Source of the DNA: Joostella atrarenae
Lineage (GTDB): Bacteria; Bacteroidota; Bacteroidia; Flavobacteriales; Flavobacteriaceae
Length of the DNA stretch: 64,000 bases
NCBI RefSeq assembly: GCF_021764745.1
Contig: NZ_JAETXX010000001.1
Location: 248,001 to 312,000 of the forward strand
Direction of reading: 5' to 3'
Numbering within the stretch: position 1 is the first letter of the stretch; every line of letters starts with the position of its first letter. A program made the translations under genes and the position numbers. Below, piece by piece: positions 7,088 to 16,591 of this stretch. The notes under the pieces were generated by a model. That model made no database searches, was not told where the DNA came from, and saw only the letters and a program-made list of their open reading frames with translations.

Positions 7088-10000
7088 TTAAAAAGAAAAT
7101 TCAACTCCTGTTAGAAAAGTTCTTGAAAGTGGATATGCTACATGTCCATAATCTACACCTCTATCTAAAACAGATCCTGTTCTACCCAAATCTGGATTAT
7201 ACCCTTTATAATCTGTAATGGTGAAAATATTATCAAAACTCACATAGATTCTACATCTACTAACTTTTATCTGATTCATTATTTCCGATGGTAAAGTGTA
7301 CCCAAATTGTAGTGTTTTAAATCTAAAATAAGAACCATCCTCTAAAAAGCGATCTGAAGTTCTTGAATTAAGATTTGGATCGTTAATTACTGCGCGTGGA
7401 ATACTAGTATCTTGGTTTGTAGGTGTCCAAGCATTTAATGTCGTTTTTGCATAATTATACTCTAAATTCATACCTTCAAGATCTTGGCGAACTCCGTTGT
7501 AAATTTTATTCCCTTGAGTTCCTTGAAAAAACAAATTAAGATCAAAGCCTTTCCATCCAAAATTTGCTCCTAAACCGTATGAAAATTCTGGATTTGGACT
7601 CCCCAAATATTGTCTATCATCTTCATCTATCTGTCCGTCATTATTGTAATCAACAAATCTAATATCACCAGGCTGAGCATTTGGCTGAATTAGCTGCCCA
7701 TCTTGAGTATGTGCATTAACTTCTTCTTCAGAGTTAAATATCCCGTTAGTTTCTATCAAGTAAAAAGCTCCTACAGGAAGTCCTGCTTGTGTAACTGTAG
7801 CAGATGCACCGTGGTGTGTTGGTTGACCGCCAAATATTTGCTGAGAACCAGTACCAAGAAAATCTACCTCATTATCAACAGAAGCTAATGTTCCTGTTAT
7901 TTGATATGAAAATTCTTCTCCTGAGTTTTTATAAGATAAAGACGTTTCAAAACCTTTATTCGTAATTTGCCCTGCATTTATATAAGGACTATCAGCACTT
8001 GCTCCTGTTGAAAGTGGAATTGGGACTTGTAATAGTACATCTGAATTCTCTTTTACAAAGTAATCGAAAATAAAGTCTAAATTTCTATCAAAGAAACTTA
8101 AATCTGTACCTATATTAAAAGATTTAGAGGTCTCCCATTTTATATCTGGTGTTGCGAAAGCTGTTTGGATTGCTCCTGGCCACAAAGCTTGATCTTGTCC
8201 TGCTACATAATTAGTATTAAGATTTATTGCAGGACTAAATCGGTAATCATCAAATTCTTGATTTCCTAAAACTCCATAGCTCATTCTTAGCTTAGCAACA
8301 TTTACCGTTTCTTGAATATTAGTAAAAAATGGTTCTCTAGAAATATTCCAAGCAAAAGCGATAGAAGGGAAATTACCAAATTTATTGTCTCCACCAAAAC
8401 GAGAAGATCCATCTCTTCTTATAATCCCTGTTAAAATATAACGATCATCAAAAGAATATGTCAATCTCCCTAAATAAGACACTAAAACATTTTCCCAAGC
8501 ATTACTTCCTGCAGCTGCATTTACTGTACCTGCATCTAAAACCTTAACTCCAGGAGGCATTCCACTTTTGGAGCCTGTTAACCCTCTATACTTAGTATCT
8601 TGATAAGTGTATCCAATTAATGCATCTATTTTATGCTTTCCAAATTCTCTTTTATAATTAAGTGTGTTTTCCGCTAACACATAATCATTTTCATATCTTG
8701 TTTCTATTAAGTCAGAATCTAAATTTGTAAATAAAGCTCCAACTTCATATGGATATGTATATTGATAATTATATCCTTCAGTACTCGTATATCCTAAATT
8801 CAGTTTATACTTTAAACCTTTAATAATATCAACTTCAGCAAACGTATTTATAATAGCTTTTTTAACTCTATCTTCTGGAACTCTTAAATTTAATTGCGCC
8901 ACTGGATTTGCTATATCAACAACAGGTCCATATGCCCCTCCATAACCTCCTACAGCATCAGGATTATAAACATCAAAGACAGGTATCATTTTAGGAGCAG
9001 AACCTACTGCATTTCCACCTTGTCCACCTAGACCCTCAGCTCTTCTCCAATATTCTTTAGATAAAATAATAGATTCTCCTATTTTAAATCTTCCTTTAGT
9101 TAAAGTTGATTTTAAACGGAGGTTATATCTATTATACCCTGTATTCTTCACAATACCATCTTGATCTATATAGCCACCTGAAACACTATAATTATAGTTT
9201 TCACCTCCACCACTAGCAGATAAATTATAATTTACAATTGGTGCTGTTCTATAAATTTCATCTTGCCAATCTGTACCTTCACCTAAAGATTCTGGGTTAT
9301 TGGCTAGATCTAATCTTGCTAGTCCGGCATTATCATGAGCTGCGTTACTAACATTTGCCCACTCGGAAGCATTTAAAACATCCATTTCATTTATTATATT
9401 TTGGAACCCATAATAGGTGCTAAAATCAATAACATTCTCTCCACTTCTTCCTGTTTTTGTTGTAATGATAACTACTCCATTTGCTGCTCTTGACCCATAT
9501 ATCGCAGCTGCAGAGGCATCTTTTAATATATCCATTGAAGAAATATCCGTTGGATTTAGGTTATTGATATTATCAACTTGTACTCCATCAACAATATAAA
9601 GAGGATTGTTGTTTCCTAAAGACCCTGTTCCTCTTATTAAAATTCTTACTCCAGAACCTGGATTTCCTCCAGAAGACTCTACTTGTACTCCAGGAACTCT
9701 ACCTTGTAATGCTTTTTCAACTGTACTTGAACCTTGCGTAACAATATCTTCAGATTTCACAGAAGACATTGCTCCTGTTACCTCTTCTCTTGTTTGCGTT
9801 CCGTAACCAATTACCACGACTTCATCTAGAGCGGCTGCGCTTTCTTCTATGGTGATTGTTATACTATTTTGCCCATTTAGCGGAACCTCTTTTGTAGTAA
9901 ATCCAATATATGAAACTTCTAAAATAGCATCTGCGCTAGATGTAGTTAAAGAAAAGTTACCATCAAAATCTGTTTGTGTACCATTTGAAGTTCCTTTTTC

Positions 10001-10474
10001 TAAAATATTAGCTCCTGGCAAAGGAGTACCATTATTATCGAGTATTTGCCCTGAAACCTCAAACTCTTGTTGAGCTTTAGCCTCAATAGTATTAGATAAA
10101 CTCTTTTTTGTTGCAGTTTCCTTTAATAGAATTTTTCGATCCAATACTTCAAAATTAATATTCTGACCGATAAAAATTTGCTCTATAGCCTTATCTATAG
10201 ACACCTTTTTAAGTTTAATAGATACATTCTTATTTAAATCGACAGCATCAGAATTAAAAATAAATTTAAACTCCGTAGTAGATTCTATCTCATTAATAGC
10301 TGCTCCTACTGTACTATTCTCTAGATCTAAAGTTATTTTTGTCTTTTGAGAATATGAATTATTGGCTTGCAAAGTGAAAATCATTGCAAAAAGAAACAAA
10401 ATAGATAGCTTCATTTTTAAATCAAGGTTGTAAGTCCGAGAGTTTAAACCCCTCAGCTTTAATAGTTTTTTCAT
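7088..10474 (-). CDS. SusC/RagA family TonB-dependent receptor with N-terminal STN signalling domain
   Basis: A 1128-aa outer-membrane importer. In order: a signal region (hydrophobic around residues 22-42, ending SYSQ), an STN/secretin-type domain at about 50-120, a carboxypeptidase-regulatory-like beta-sandwich at about 137-215, a TonB-box-like DEVVVIGYGTQ near 217, a plug with DIVTQGSSTVEKALQGRVPG and the SusC signature around IRGTGSLGNNNPLYIVDGV, then a 22-strand-type barrel. The STN domain is the part that contacts a FecR anti-sigma factor in transducer receptors, which agrees with fecR directly upstream (145 nt). Transport is energised by TonB-ExbBD. I keep the upstream ATG because this long basic leader is common in this subfamily. 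Confidence 0.94.
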   Translation of the reverse strand: MKKLLKLRGLNSRTYNLDLKMKLSILFLFAMIFTLQANNSYSQKTKITLDLENSTVGAAINEIESTTEFKFIFNSDAVDLNKNVSIKLKKVSIDKAIEQIFIGQNINFEVLDRKILLKETATKKSLSNTIEAKAQQEFEVSGQILDNNGTPLPGANILEKGTSNGTQTDFDGNFSLTTSSADAILEVSYIGFTTKEVPLNGQNSITITIEESAAALDEVVVIGYGTQTREEVTGAMSSVKSEDIVTQGSSTVEKALQGRVPGVQVESSGGNPGSGVRILIRGTGSLGNNNPLYIVDGVQVDNINNLNPTDISSMDILKDASAAAIYGSRAANGVVIITTKTGRSGENVIDFSTYYGFQNIINEMDVLNASEWANVSNAAHDNAGLARLDLANNPESLGEGTDWQDEIYRTAPIVNYNLSASGGGENYNYSVSGGYIDQDGIVKNTGYNRYNLRLKSTLTKGRFKIGESIILSKEYWRRAEGLGGQGGNAVGSAPKMIPVFDVYNPDAVGGYGGAYGPVVDIANPVAQLNLRVPEDRVKKAIINTFAEVDIIKGLKYKLNLGYTSTEGYNYQYTYPYEVGALFTNLDSDLIETRYENDYVLAENTLNYKREFGKHKIDALIGYTYQDTKYRGLTGSKSGMPPGVKVLDAGTVNAAAGSNAWENVLVSYLGRLTYSFDDRYILTGIIRRDGSSRFGGDNKFGNFPSIAFAWNISREPFFTNIQETVNVAKLRMSYGVLGNQEFDDYRFSPAINLNTNYVAGQDQALWPGAIQTAFATPDIKWETSKSFNIGTDLSFFDRNLDFIFDYFVKENSDVLLQVPIPLSTGASADSPYINAGQITNKGFETSLSYKNSGEEFSYQITGTLASVDNEVDFLGTGSQQIFGGQPTHHGASATVTQAGLPVGAFYLIETNGIFNSEEEVNAHTQDGQLIQPNAQPGDIRFVDYNNDGQIDEDDRQYLGSPNPEFSYGLGANFGWKGFDLNLFFQGTQGNKIYNGVRQDLEGMNLEYNYAKTTLNAWTPTNQDTSIPRAVINDPNLNSRTSDRFLEDGSYFRFKTLQFGYTLPSEIMNQIKVSRCRIYVSFDNIFTITDYKGYNPDLGRTGSVLDRGVDYGHVAYPLSRTFLTGVEFSF

Positions 10475-10507
10475 AATTTTGAATTGTTAGCGTTGATTAA
10501 TAATTTA

Positions 10508-10572
10508 TTAGTCACGTAATTAAATCGGGGGATGTGGCCGCATTCCCTGATTTTTAATAGTAAAGTGACTAA
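10508..10572 (-). promoter_or_regulatory. Large imperfect hairpin between fecR and susC
   Basis: Outer arms TTAGTCAC (10508-10515) and GTGACTAA (10565-10572) are perfectly complementary. Inside them a second, imperfect stem pairs an AATCGGGG-like arm with a CCCTGATT-like arm around a GC-richer loop. No T-run follows on the minus strand, so it is not a standard terminator. It lies between fecR and susC and could attenuate, process or stabilise the susC message. No TAnnTTTG box was found between the two genes. Confidence 0.45.
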
Positions 10573-10619
10573 CCTTTAAAAAAAATAGTTTTGATTAGTT
10601 TTTCTTCATAAAAGCATCG

Positions 10620-11783
10620 TTAATTAATTACTATTTTATTTTCAATTACCTTATATTCTATACTATATACTTTACTGAAATAATTAAATACCTGTTCTAT
10701 AGATTCATACTCAGTCTCAATTGTTGCATTAAAATGTTCTTCATCTAAAACCTTATTATTATTAATAATTACCACATTATAGCTTCGCTCTAAAGCCTTA
10801 ATTATATTTTTAAAAGGTTCATTCTTGAAAATTAAATTACCTTGTACCCAAGAAGTATATATAGAAGTATCAACTTTATCTTTAACAATTGCTTTATCTG
10901 TTCTATCAAAAGATCCTCTTTCTCCAGGCTGCAATTTAAATTCTTCCTTTTTACTTGTACTATTATTTTGAGCAAGACTTACAGATCCACTAACTAATAC
11001 TACTTCAGTTGTTTTATTCTCAGTATAGTTTTTAACATTAAATTCTGTACCGTATACCTTAATATCAACTCCATTGGCTTGCACATAAAATGGTTTTTGC
11101 TGATTATGACTCACTACAAAAAAAGCTTCACCCTCTAAAAAAACACGACGTTCATTAATATTATTAAACTTGGTAGGAAACTTTATTGAGCTCCCTGAAT
11201 TTAACTTTACACGAGTACCATCTGCTAATATTAAGTCATATTTTTTTCCGTATGGAATAGTTAATTTATTGTAAACTAACGTTTCGTCATCTTCAACCTT
11301 ATTGCTATACGAAAGTTTATTACCATCACTATTTGCAAGCGTTTCCCCTTTATTACCTTTAATATCTATTTGAGCTCCATTTTTTATGCTTTTCACCTCA
11401 CCATTTGCTAACTGGAGTGTGATTTCTCCTTCTCTAGGAGATATTGTTTGTTCTAAATCATCTGAATAAAAATTACTTTTAAACATAAGTCCAGCGCCAA
11501 TTATAAATATTACTACAGCAGCATATTTAAGTAAGGACGTCATGTTCAAAAAGCGCTGCTTTCTTTTCTCCTTTCGTACATCATTTAAAAAATTATTTTT
11601 TATTTTCTTTAAATCAGGTTGATTCATTGCTACAGCTATTGCAAAATGTGTTTCCACATATGTTTTAAATACATTAATATTATTACCCTTTTCAATCCAT
11701 TCATGAAGCATATCCAATTCTATAGAGTTTGCAGAATTGTTAAGGAATTTTGAAATAATATCTTCTATATCTGAAGGAATCAT
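10620..11783 (-). CDS. FecR family anti-sigma factor
   Basis: A 387-aa inner-membrane protein. The cytoplasmic N-terminal part (about 85 residues, with MLHEWIEKGNN) is the sigma-binding side. One membrane helix follows at about 86-104 (KYAAVVIFIIGAGLMF), then the periplasmic FecR domain (DGTRVKLNSGSSIKFP near 190, GEAFFVV, VYGTEFNVKNY) and a C-terminal DUF4974-type domain (about 318-387). It would receive the substrate-loaded signal from the STN domain of the neighbouring SusC and control the ECF sigma factor encoded divergently 124 nt away. It is transcribed towards susC, so the three genes form a cell-surface signalling unit. Confidence 0.93.
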   Translation of the reverse strand: MIPSDIEDIISKFLNNSANSIELDMLHEWIEKGNNINVFKTYVETHFAIAVAMNQPDLKKIKNNFLNDVRKEKRKQRFLNMTSLLKYAAVVIFIIGAGLMFKSNFYSDDLEQTISPREGEITLQLANGEVKSIKNGAQIDIKGNKGETLANSDGNKLSYSNKVEDDETLVYNKLTIPYGKKYDLILADGTRVKLNSGSSIKFPTKFNNINERRVFLEGEAFFVVSHNQQKPFYVQANGVDIKVYGTEFNVKNYTENKTTEVVLVSGSVSLAQNNSTSKKEEFKLQPGERGSFDRTDKAIVKDKVDTSIYTSWVQGNLIFKNEPFKNIIKALERSYNVVIINNNKVLDEEHFNATIETEYESIEQVFNYFSKVYSIEYKVIENKIVIN

Positions 11784-11846
11784 TTTAAGTATTTATTTAT
11801 TATTACAGCTGAAAAATATAATACCCTTATTTTTTTCATATAAAAA

Positions 11847-11878
11847 TTGTCAAATTCACTTTTATTAACATAAATTTG
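11847..11878 (+). promoter_or_regulatory. Promoter of the ECF sigma factor gene
   Basis: TTG (11847-11849), a 21-nt spacer and TAAATTTG (11871-11878) fit the Bacteroidota housekeeping promoter. The ATG follows 29 nt later. This suggests vegetative expression of the sigma factor, with its activity controlled by FecR. Confidence 0.5.
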
Positions 11879-11907
11879 ATTGCCTATAAACCAACCAAAT
11901 TCCTTTT

Positions 11908-12483
11908 ATGACATTTAAGAATTATATTTTTTTTATTGATAGATTAAAAAAAGGAGATGAAAAGGCTTATGAATTTTTAATTGATAACTATTACCGAAAA
12001 ATATATGCATATGCTGTAAGCTTAATTAACGATAAAACTATTGCTGAAGATATTGTACAAAATGTATTATTAAAGACCTGGCAATACCGAAAAAAGCTAG
12101 ATGCCTCTTTGTCTATTCAAAGTTTTTTATACAAATCCGTTTATAATGAATTTGTTAATACATATCAGAAAAGTAAAGCAACTACTTATTTACATTATAA
12201 ATATTTAGAAAACTTAGAAGAAATTACAACAAGTGTTGACGATAATAAGATTGAATATTTCTTTAAAATAGTAACGAAGGAAATTGAAAAACTACCTCCA
12301 AAATGCAAGAATATTTTCATGTTAAGTAAAGTCGATGGTCTTACAAATATCGAAATCGCAGAATATTTAGATATATCTATAAAAACAGTGGAAGCACAAA
12401 TAACAAAGGCTTATTGTGTGCTTAGAGGAAAGCTAGGAGAACAATATAAGTCTGTTCTGTTTATATATATTCCAAAAAAATAA
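11908..12483 (+). CDS. ECF-type RNA polymerase sigma factor (FecI-like)
   Basis: A 191-aa sigma-70 family protein with region 2 in the first half (AYEFLIDNYYRKIYAYAVSL, EDIVQNVLLKTW) and region 4 at about 130-180 (LPPKCKNIFMLSKVDGLTNI, then EIAEYLDISIKTVEAQITKA). Length and order match Bacteroidota FecI-type ECF factors. It is divergent from fecR and probably directs transcription of the adjacent susCD when FecR is signalled by the SusC STN domain; that target is inferred from gene order only. Its stop codon TAA is the first base-triplet of the terminator stem shared with pyk. Confidence 0.93.
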   Translation: MTFKNYIFFIDRLKKGDEKAYEFLIDNYYRKIYAYAVSLINDKTIAEDIVQNVLLKTWQYRKKLDASLSIQSFLYKSVYNEFVNTYQKSKATTYLHYKYLENLEEITTSVDDNKIEYFFKIVTKEIEKLPPKCKNIFMLSKVDGLTNIEIAEYLDISIKTVEAQITKAYCVLRGKLGEQYKSVLFIYIPKK

Positions 12484-12512
12484 ACCGCTTATAATTAGAT
12501 ATAAGCGGTTTA
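12481..12512. terminator. Bidirectional terminator between ECF sigma factor gene and pyk
   Basis: Perfect 13-bp arms TAAACCGCTTATA (12481-12493) and its complement (12500-12512) enclose a 6-nt loop. The left arm begins with the sigma-factor stop codon. It serves the two convergent genes. Confidence 0.8.
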
Positions 12513-12536
12513 AAATATTACAATATGTTTTAAGAA

Positions 12537-13964
12537 TTATATCTCTGTAACTCTCAAAGTATTTACCATTCCTTTTTCTTTAATTGGCATTGCTGCAAGG
12601 CTAATCATCATATCTCCTTTATCTAGGAATCCTTTTTCGCAAGCTATCTTATTCACATCTTCAATAGTTTGATCTGTACTTACAAACTTATCATAATAGA
12701 AAGCTTTAACCCCCCATAGAAGACTAAGTTGAGTTACAATTCTAGTATTCGATGTAAATACTAAAATATGCGCTTTTGGTCTCCAAGCAGAAATTTGAAA
12801 AGCTGTATATCCACTATTTGTTAATGTAGAAATAACTTTTGCATTAATTTCATTTGCCATAGTTGCTGCATGGAAACAAACAGATTTTGTAATATATCTT
12901 TTTGTTTTGATATGTGGTGGCTCTTGAGGCACCTTAATTAATGGAGAATGCTCTACACTATCAATAATACTAGACATTTTCTCAATTACTTGAACAGGAT
13001 ACGCTCCTACAGAAGTCTCTCCAGAAAGCATTACAGCATCTGCACCATCCATTACTGAATTGGCAACATCATTAACTTCTGCTCTAGTTGGAGTCAAGCT
13101 AGAAATCATTGTCTCCATCATTTGGGTAGCAATAATTACTGGAATTCTCGCTTTTTTAGCTCTAAGTACTAATTGTTTCTGCACTAATGGAACTTCTTGA
13201 GCAGGAATTTCTACACCAAGGTCACCACGTGCAACCATTAATCCGTCACAATAAGCAACAATCTTATCTATATTTTCTACAGCTTCAGGTTTTTCAATCT
13301 TAGCTATAATCGGAATTTTTTGATCTGTATGTTCAGCAATCAACTTCTTAAGATCCATCAAATCTTCGCTATTACGAACAAAAGATAAAGCCAACCAATC
13401 TACATCTTGCTTTACTGCAAAAATAGCGTCTTCAATATCCTTTTTTGTAAGTGCTGGTAAAGAGATATCTGTATTAGGAAGGTTAACTCCTTTTTTAGAT
13501 CTCAATGGCCCTCCTTGAATAACTTTTGCTGTTACCTCTGCTTTTTTATCAGTAGCTATAACTTCAAACATTAATTTCCCGTCATCAAGTAAAATACGTT
13601 CTCCTGGTTTTACATCTCTAGGAAATTCTTTATAATTCATATAAACACGCTTCGCATCTCCTTCAAAAGCTTTTCCTGTAACGAAAGTTAATTCGTCTCC
13701 AGGAGATACAATTACGTCTTCTTTCATCACCCCAACACGAAGTTTAGGTCCTTGAAGATCGGCAAGAATGGCGGTGTTATAATTAAATTCTTTATTTAAA
13801 GAGCGAATCATATCGATACGTTCTTTTACATCGTCATAGTTAGCATGTGAAAAGTTAATTCTGAAAACATTAACCCCTGCTTCAATCATGTCTTTTAAGA
13901 CCTCCTTGGTACTTGTGGCGGGACCAAGCGTTGCTACAATTTTTGTCTTTTTTCTATTAGGCAT
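12537..13964 (-). CDS. pyk: Pyruvate kinase
   Basis: A 475-aa glycolytic enzyme converting phosphoenolpyruvate and ADP to pyruvate and ATP. Visible motifs are KIVATLGPA at the N-terminus, VFRINFSHAN near 33, IIAKIEKPEAVENI near 219, the active-site region DGLMVARGDLGVEIP near 240, and IPVIIATQMMETM followed by PTRAEVNDVANSV near 275-300. The C-terminal allosteric domain is present (to about 475). The start overlaps the end of the upstream IPExxxVDY gene by 8 nt, which indicates translational coupling in the conserved flavobacterial rnc-IPExxxVDY-pyk order. Confidence 0.98.
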   Translation of the reverse strand: MPNRKKTKIVATLGPATSTKEVLKDMIEAGVNVFRINFSHANYDDVKERIDMIRSLNKEFNYNTAILADLQGPKLRVGVMKEDVIVSPGDELTFVTGKAFEGDAKRVYMNYKEFPRDVKPGERILLDDGKLMFEVIATDKKAEVTAKVIQGGPLRSKKGVNLPNTDISLPALTKKDIEDAIFAVKQDVDWLALSFVRNSEDLMDLKKLIAEHTDQKIPIIAKIEKPEAVENIDKIVAYCDGLMVARGDLGVEIPAQEVPLVQKQLVLRAKKARIPVIIATQMMETMISSLTPTRAEVNDVANSVMDGADAVMLSGETSVGAYPVQVIEKMSSIIDSVEHSPLIKVPQEPPHIKTKRYITKSVCFHAATMANEINAKVISTLTNSGYTAFQISAWRPKAHILVFTSNTRIVTQLSLLWGVKAFYYDKFVSTDQTIEDVNKIACEKGFLDKGDMMISLAAMPIKEKGMVNTLRVTEI

Positions 13965-14433
13965 TCGTTAGAAAAATTAAGTTATTTTTAGATTTTAGTT
14001 GTTGTGCTTCTACTTTATATGCGGTAATAATTCCTGGTATTTTTTTGAGCTTCACCAATACCTTTATTTCATCCCTATAGGGTCCATCTTCATCAATCTT
14101 AAGGAAATAATCCGCTTTACTATATTCTGGAATGAAAAAGAAACGTTTCACTGATTTCTTTTCAGCAAAAAGACTTACTTCAGTCCCAATTTGTTCTATA
14201 TTAATTCTATTTTTTATTAAACTCCAAGACACTTCATTTACATCATCATACGATTTAAATACAGAAGTATTTACTCGTTCTGCTATGTTCACATCAGTTT
14301 TAAGTCTGCGTAAATTTATTTTAAATTCTGAATTTAAAAAATAAGCAAGCCTATAATCGTCTAAGGAACCGTGGATAGCGATTAAAGTATATGAGTGTTC
14401 ATAAAAATCATCTAAAAGTTTATAGATAGCCAT
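13957..14433 (-). CDS. IPExxxVDY family protein, function unknown
   Basis: A 158-aa cytoplasmic protein with no signal peptide or membrane helix. The family motif is present as IPEYSKADY at 101-109, with Ala where the family name has Val. This small family is confined largely to Bacteroidota and is usually encoded, as here, between rnc and pyk. No biochemical role is known to me. The 8-nt overlap with pyk suggests fixed stoichiometry or coordinated expression with pyruvate kinase. Confidence 0.85.
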   Translation of the reverse strand: MAIYKLLDDFYEHSYTLIAIHGSLDDYRLAYFLNSEFKINLRRLKTDVNIAERVNTSVFKSYDDVNEVSWSLIKNRINIEQIGTEVSLFAEKKSVKRFFFIPEYSKADYFLKIDEDGPYRDEIKVLVKLKKIPGIITAYKVEAQQLKSKNNLIFLTNA

Positions 14434-14537
14434 AAATGAGTTTACACGGAATTGTAAATATATAATTATAACTCTGACTTAGCAACTTTTAAGTACTTGA
14501 TTGCATTGATTTTAAAACGAAAACGTTATAGTACTGC

Positions 14538-15278
14538 TTATGAAGTTTCCTCAATTTTATGCTGCAAAGCATAATAAGCTCTTTTTGATGCACTTTCTTC
14601 CGCTTTTTTCTTAGAAGTTGCTCTAGCTTTAGAAATTATTTTTTTGTCGATATAGAGTTTTACAGCAAAATGTTTTAAATCATCGTTTCCATTATCTTCA
14701 TATGTATCAAAAAGAAATACCTTCTTTTCTTTCTGACACCACTCAATAATTAAACTCTTATAACTTATTATTTTACCCTCTAAATTTTCGATATCAACAT
14801 AGGGTTTTACAACACATTTTTTTATAAAACGTTCGCAATAATGATACCCTCTATCTAGGAAAATAGCACCTACCAATGCTTCAAAAACATTTCCATGGAT
14901 ATTATCTCCGAAGTGTTCGTTTGGAATCTTACTTTTAACGAATTTAATAAGATTTAAATCCTTTCCTAATTCGTTAAGATGCTCTCTGCTGACAATTTTA
15001 GAACGCATTTTAGTAAGATATCCCTCATCTCCTTCTGGAACCTCATTGTATAGATAATGAGATATGATAGAACCGAGCATAGTATCCCCTAGAAACTCTA
15101 AACGTTCGTAATTAAGAGGCAATCCCTTATCGTCTTTTAAATTAATAGAACGATGCGTAAAAGCTTTTTTATAAAGCGCTATATTTTTGGGTTTGAAACC
15201 TAATATCCGATGAATTTCTAAAAAAAAATCCCCGTCATCTTGTGATCGGGAATTTAATATTTTTCGAATGATTTTCAT
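14538..15278 (-). CDS. rnc: Ribonuclease III
   Basis: A 246-aa double-strand-specific endoribonuclease. The catalytic signature ERLEFLGD lies at 58-65, with a second acidic cluster in NVFEALVGAIFLDRGYHY near 130-147. The C-terminal dsRNA-binding domain covers about 172-240 (ISKARATSKKKAEESASKRA). It processes rRNA precursors and structured mRNAs. It lies 16 nt downstream of fabF, the usual acpP-fabF-rnc order. Confidence 0.97.
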   Translation of the reverse strand: MKIIRKILNSRSQDDGDFFLEIHRILGFKPKNIALYKKAFTHRSINLKDDKGLPLNYERLEFLGDTMLGSIISHYLYNEVPEGDEGYLTKMRSKIVSREHLNELGKDLNLIKFVKSKIPNEHFGDNIHGNVFEALVGAIFLDRGYHYCERFIKKCVVKPYVDIENLEGKIISYKSLIIEWCQKEKKVFLFDTYEDNGNDDLKHFAVKLYIDKKIISKARATSKKKAEESASKRAYYALQHKIEETS

Positions 15279-15294
15279 TCAGTAGGATTGATAT

Positions 15295-16545
15295 CTAATC
15301 TAGCTTTTTAAATACTACACAAGCATTGTGTCCACCAAAACCAAAAGTATTACTCATTGCAACCTTAACTTCTCTCTTCTGTGCTTTATTTAAAGTTAAA
15401 TTAAGCTTAGGATCGATGTTCTCATCTACTGTTGAGTGATTTATTGTAGGAGGAACTACGCTGTTTTCAATTGCTAAGATAGAGGCAATAGCTTCTACAG
15501 CTCCAGCAGCACCCAATAAGTGTCCTGTCATAGATTTTGTAGAGTTGATGTTTATATCGTAAGCATATTCTCCAAATACTTTACCAATCGCTTTAAGTTC
15601 TGCAACATCGCCTAGCGGCGTTGAAGTACCATGCGTATTAATTGCATCGACATCCTCTGGTTTTAAACCAGCATTCTCCAAGCAATTTTTCATAACAGCT
15701 ACAACTCCAATACCTTCTGGATGTGGTGCTGTCATGTGGTAAGCATCAGAAGATAAACCTCCACCAACAACTTCTGCATAAATTTTTGCTCCACGAGCAA
15801 TTGCGTGTTCATATTCTTCAAGTACTAACGCTCCAGATCCTTCTCCTAGCACAAAACCATCTCGATTTGCATCGAAAGGTCTAGATGCCGCCTGAGGGTC
15901 ATCGTTTCTAGTACTCATTGCATGCATCGCATTAAATCCTCCCATTCCGGCTGCTGTAACAGCTGCCTCAGAACCTCCAGTTATAACAACATCGGTTGTT
16001 CCTAAACGAATAGAATTAAGCGCATCGATAATAGCATTTGCCGACGACGCACATGCAGATACAGTAGTATAATTAGGCCCCATGAAACCATGTTTTATGG
16101 AAATTAATCCGGGCGCAATGTCTGCAATCATTTTTGGGATAAAGAAAGGATTAAACCTTGGAGTTCCATCTCCATTAGCATAATTAGTTACCTCTTCTTG
16201 AAAAGTTTCTAATCCGCCAATTCCTGCTCCCCAAATAACACCTACTCTATACTTATTCACCTTATCGATGTCAAGTCCAGAATCTTTTAAGGCCTCATCT
16301 GCCGTAACCATGGCATACTGAGCAAAACGGTCCATACGACGCGCTTCCTTTCTGTCTATATAGTTTGTAGGGTCAAAATTCTTTAACTCACAGGCGAATT
16401 GTGTTTTGAATTTGGACGCATCGAAATGGGTTACTGGAGCAGCTCCACTAACGCCGTTCAAAAGACTGTTCCAATATTCATCTACAGTATTCCCTATGGG
16501 TGTTAATGCTCCTAGTCCTGTTACTACAACTCGCTTTAATTTCAT
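15295..16545 (-). CDS. fabF: 3-oxoacyl-[acyl-carrier-protein] synthase II
   Basis: A 416-aa condensing enzyme that elongates acyl-ACP with malonyl-ACP. The chosen start gives MKLKRVVVTGLGALTPIGNT; a further upstream in-frame start would add 17 residues with no family counterpart. The nucleophile Cys165 is in VSACASSANA, and the two His residues are in NTHGTSTPLGD and TGHLLGAAG. It is encoded 113 nt downstream of acpP, and a strong hairpin lies in that gap. Confidence 0.97.
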   Translation of the reverse strand: MKLKRVVVTGLGALTPIGNTVDEYWNSLLNGVSGAAPVTHFDASKFKTQFACELKNFDPTNYIDRKEARRMDRFAQYAMVTADEALKDSGLDIDKVNKYRVGVIWGAGIGGLETFQEEVTNYANGDGTPRFNPFFIPKMIADIAPGLISIKHGFMGPNYTTVSACASSANAIIDALNSIRLGTTDVVITGGSEAAVTAAGMGGFNAMHAMSTRNDDPQAASRPFDANRDGFVLGEGSGALVLEEYEHAIARGAKIYAEVVGGGLSSDAYHMTAPHPEGIGVVAVMKNCLENAGLKPEDVDAINTHGTSTPLGDVAELKAIGKVFGEYAYDININSTKSMTGHLLGAAGAVEAIASILAIENSVVPPTINHSTVDENIDPKLNLTLNKAQKREVKVAMSNTFGFGGHNACVVFKKLD

Positions 16546-16591
16546 CTGAATATTTTTTATTCTGATAAATAATAAATAAAAATAAAGATTT

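Noticed and set aside
11908-12483. Reading the sigma factor gene as a housekeeping regulator unrelated to susCD
   Set aside because: It is divergent from fecR and fecR is directly upstream of an STN-type SusC, the standard signalling arrangement.
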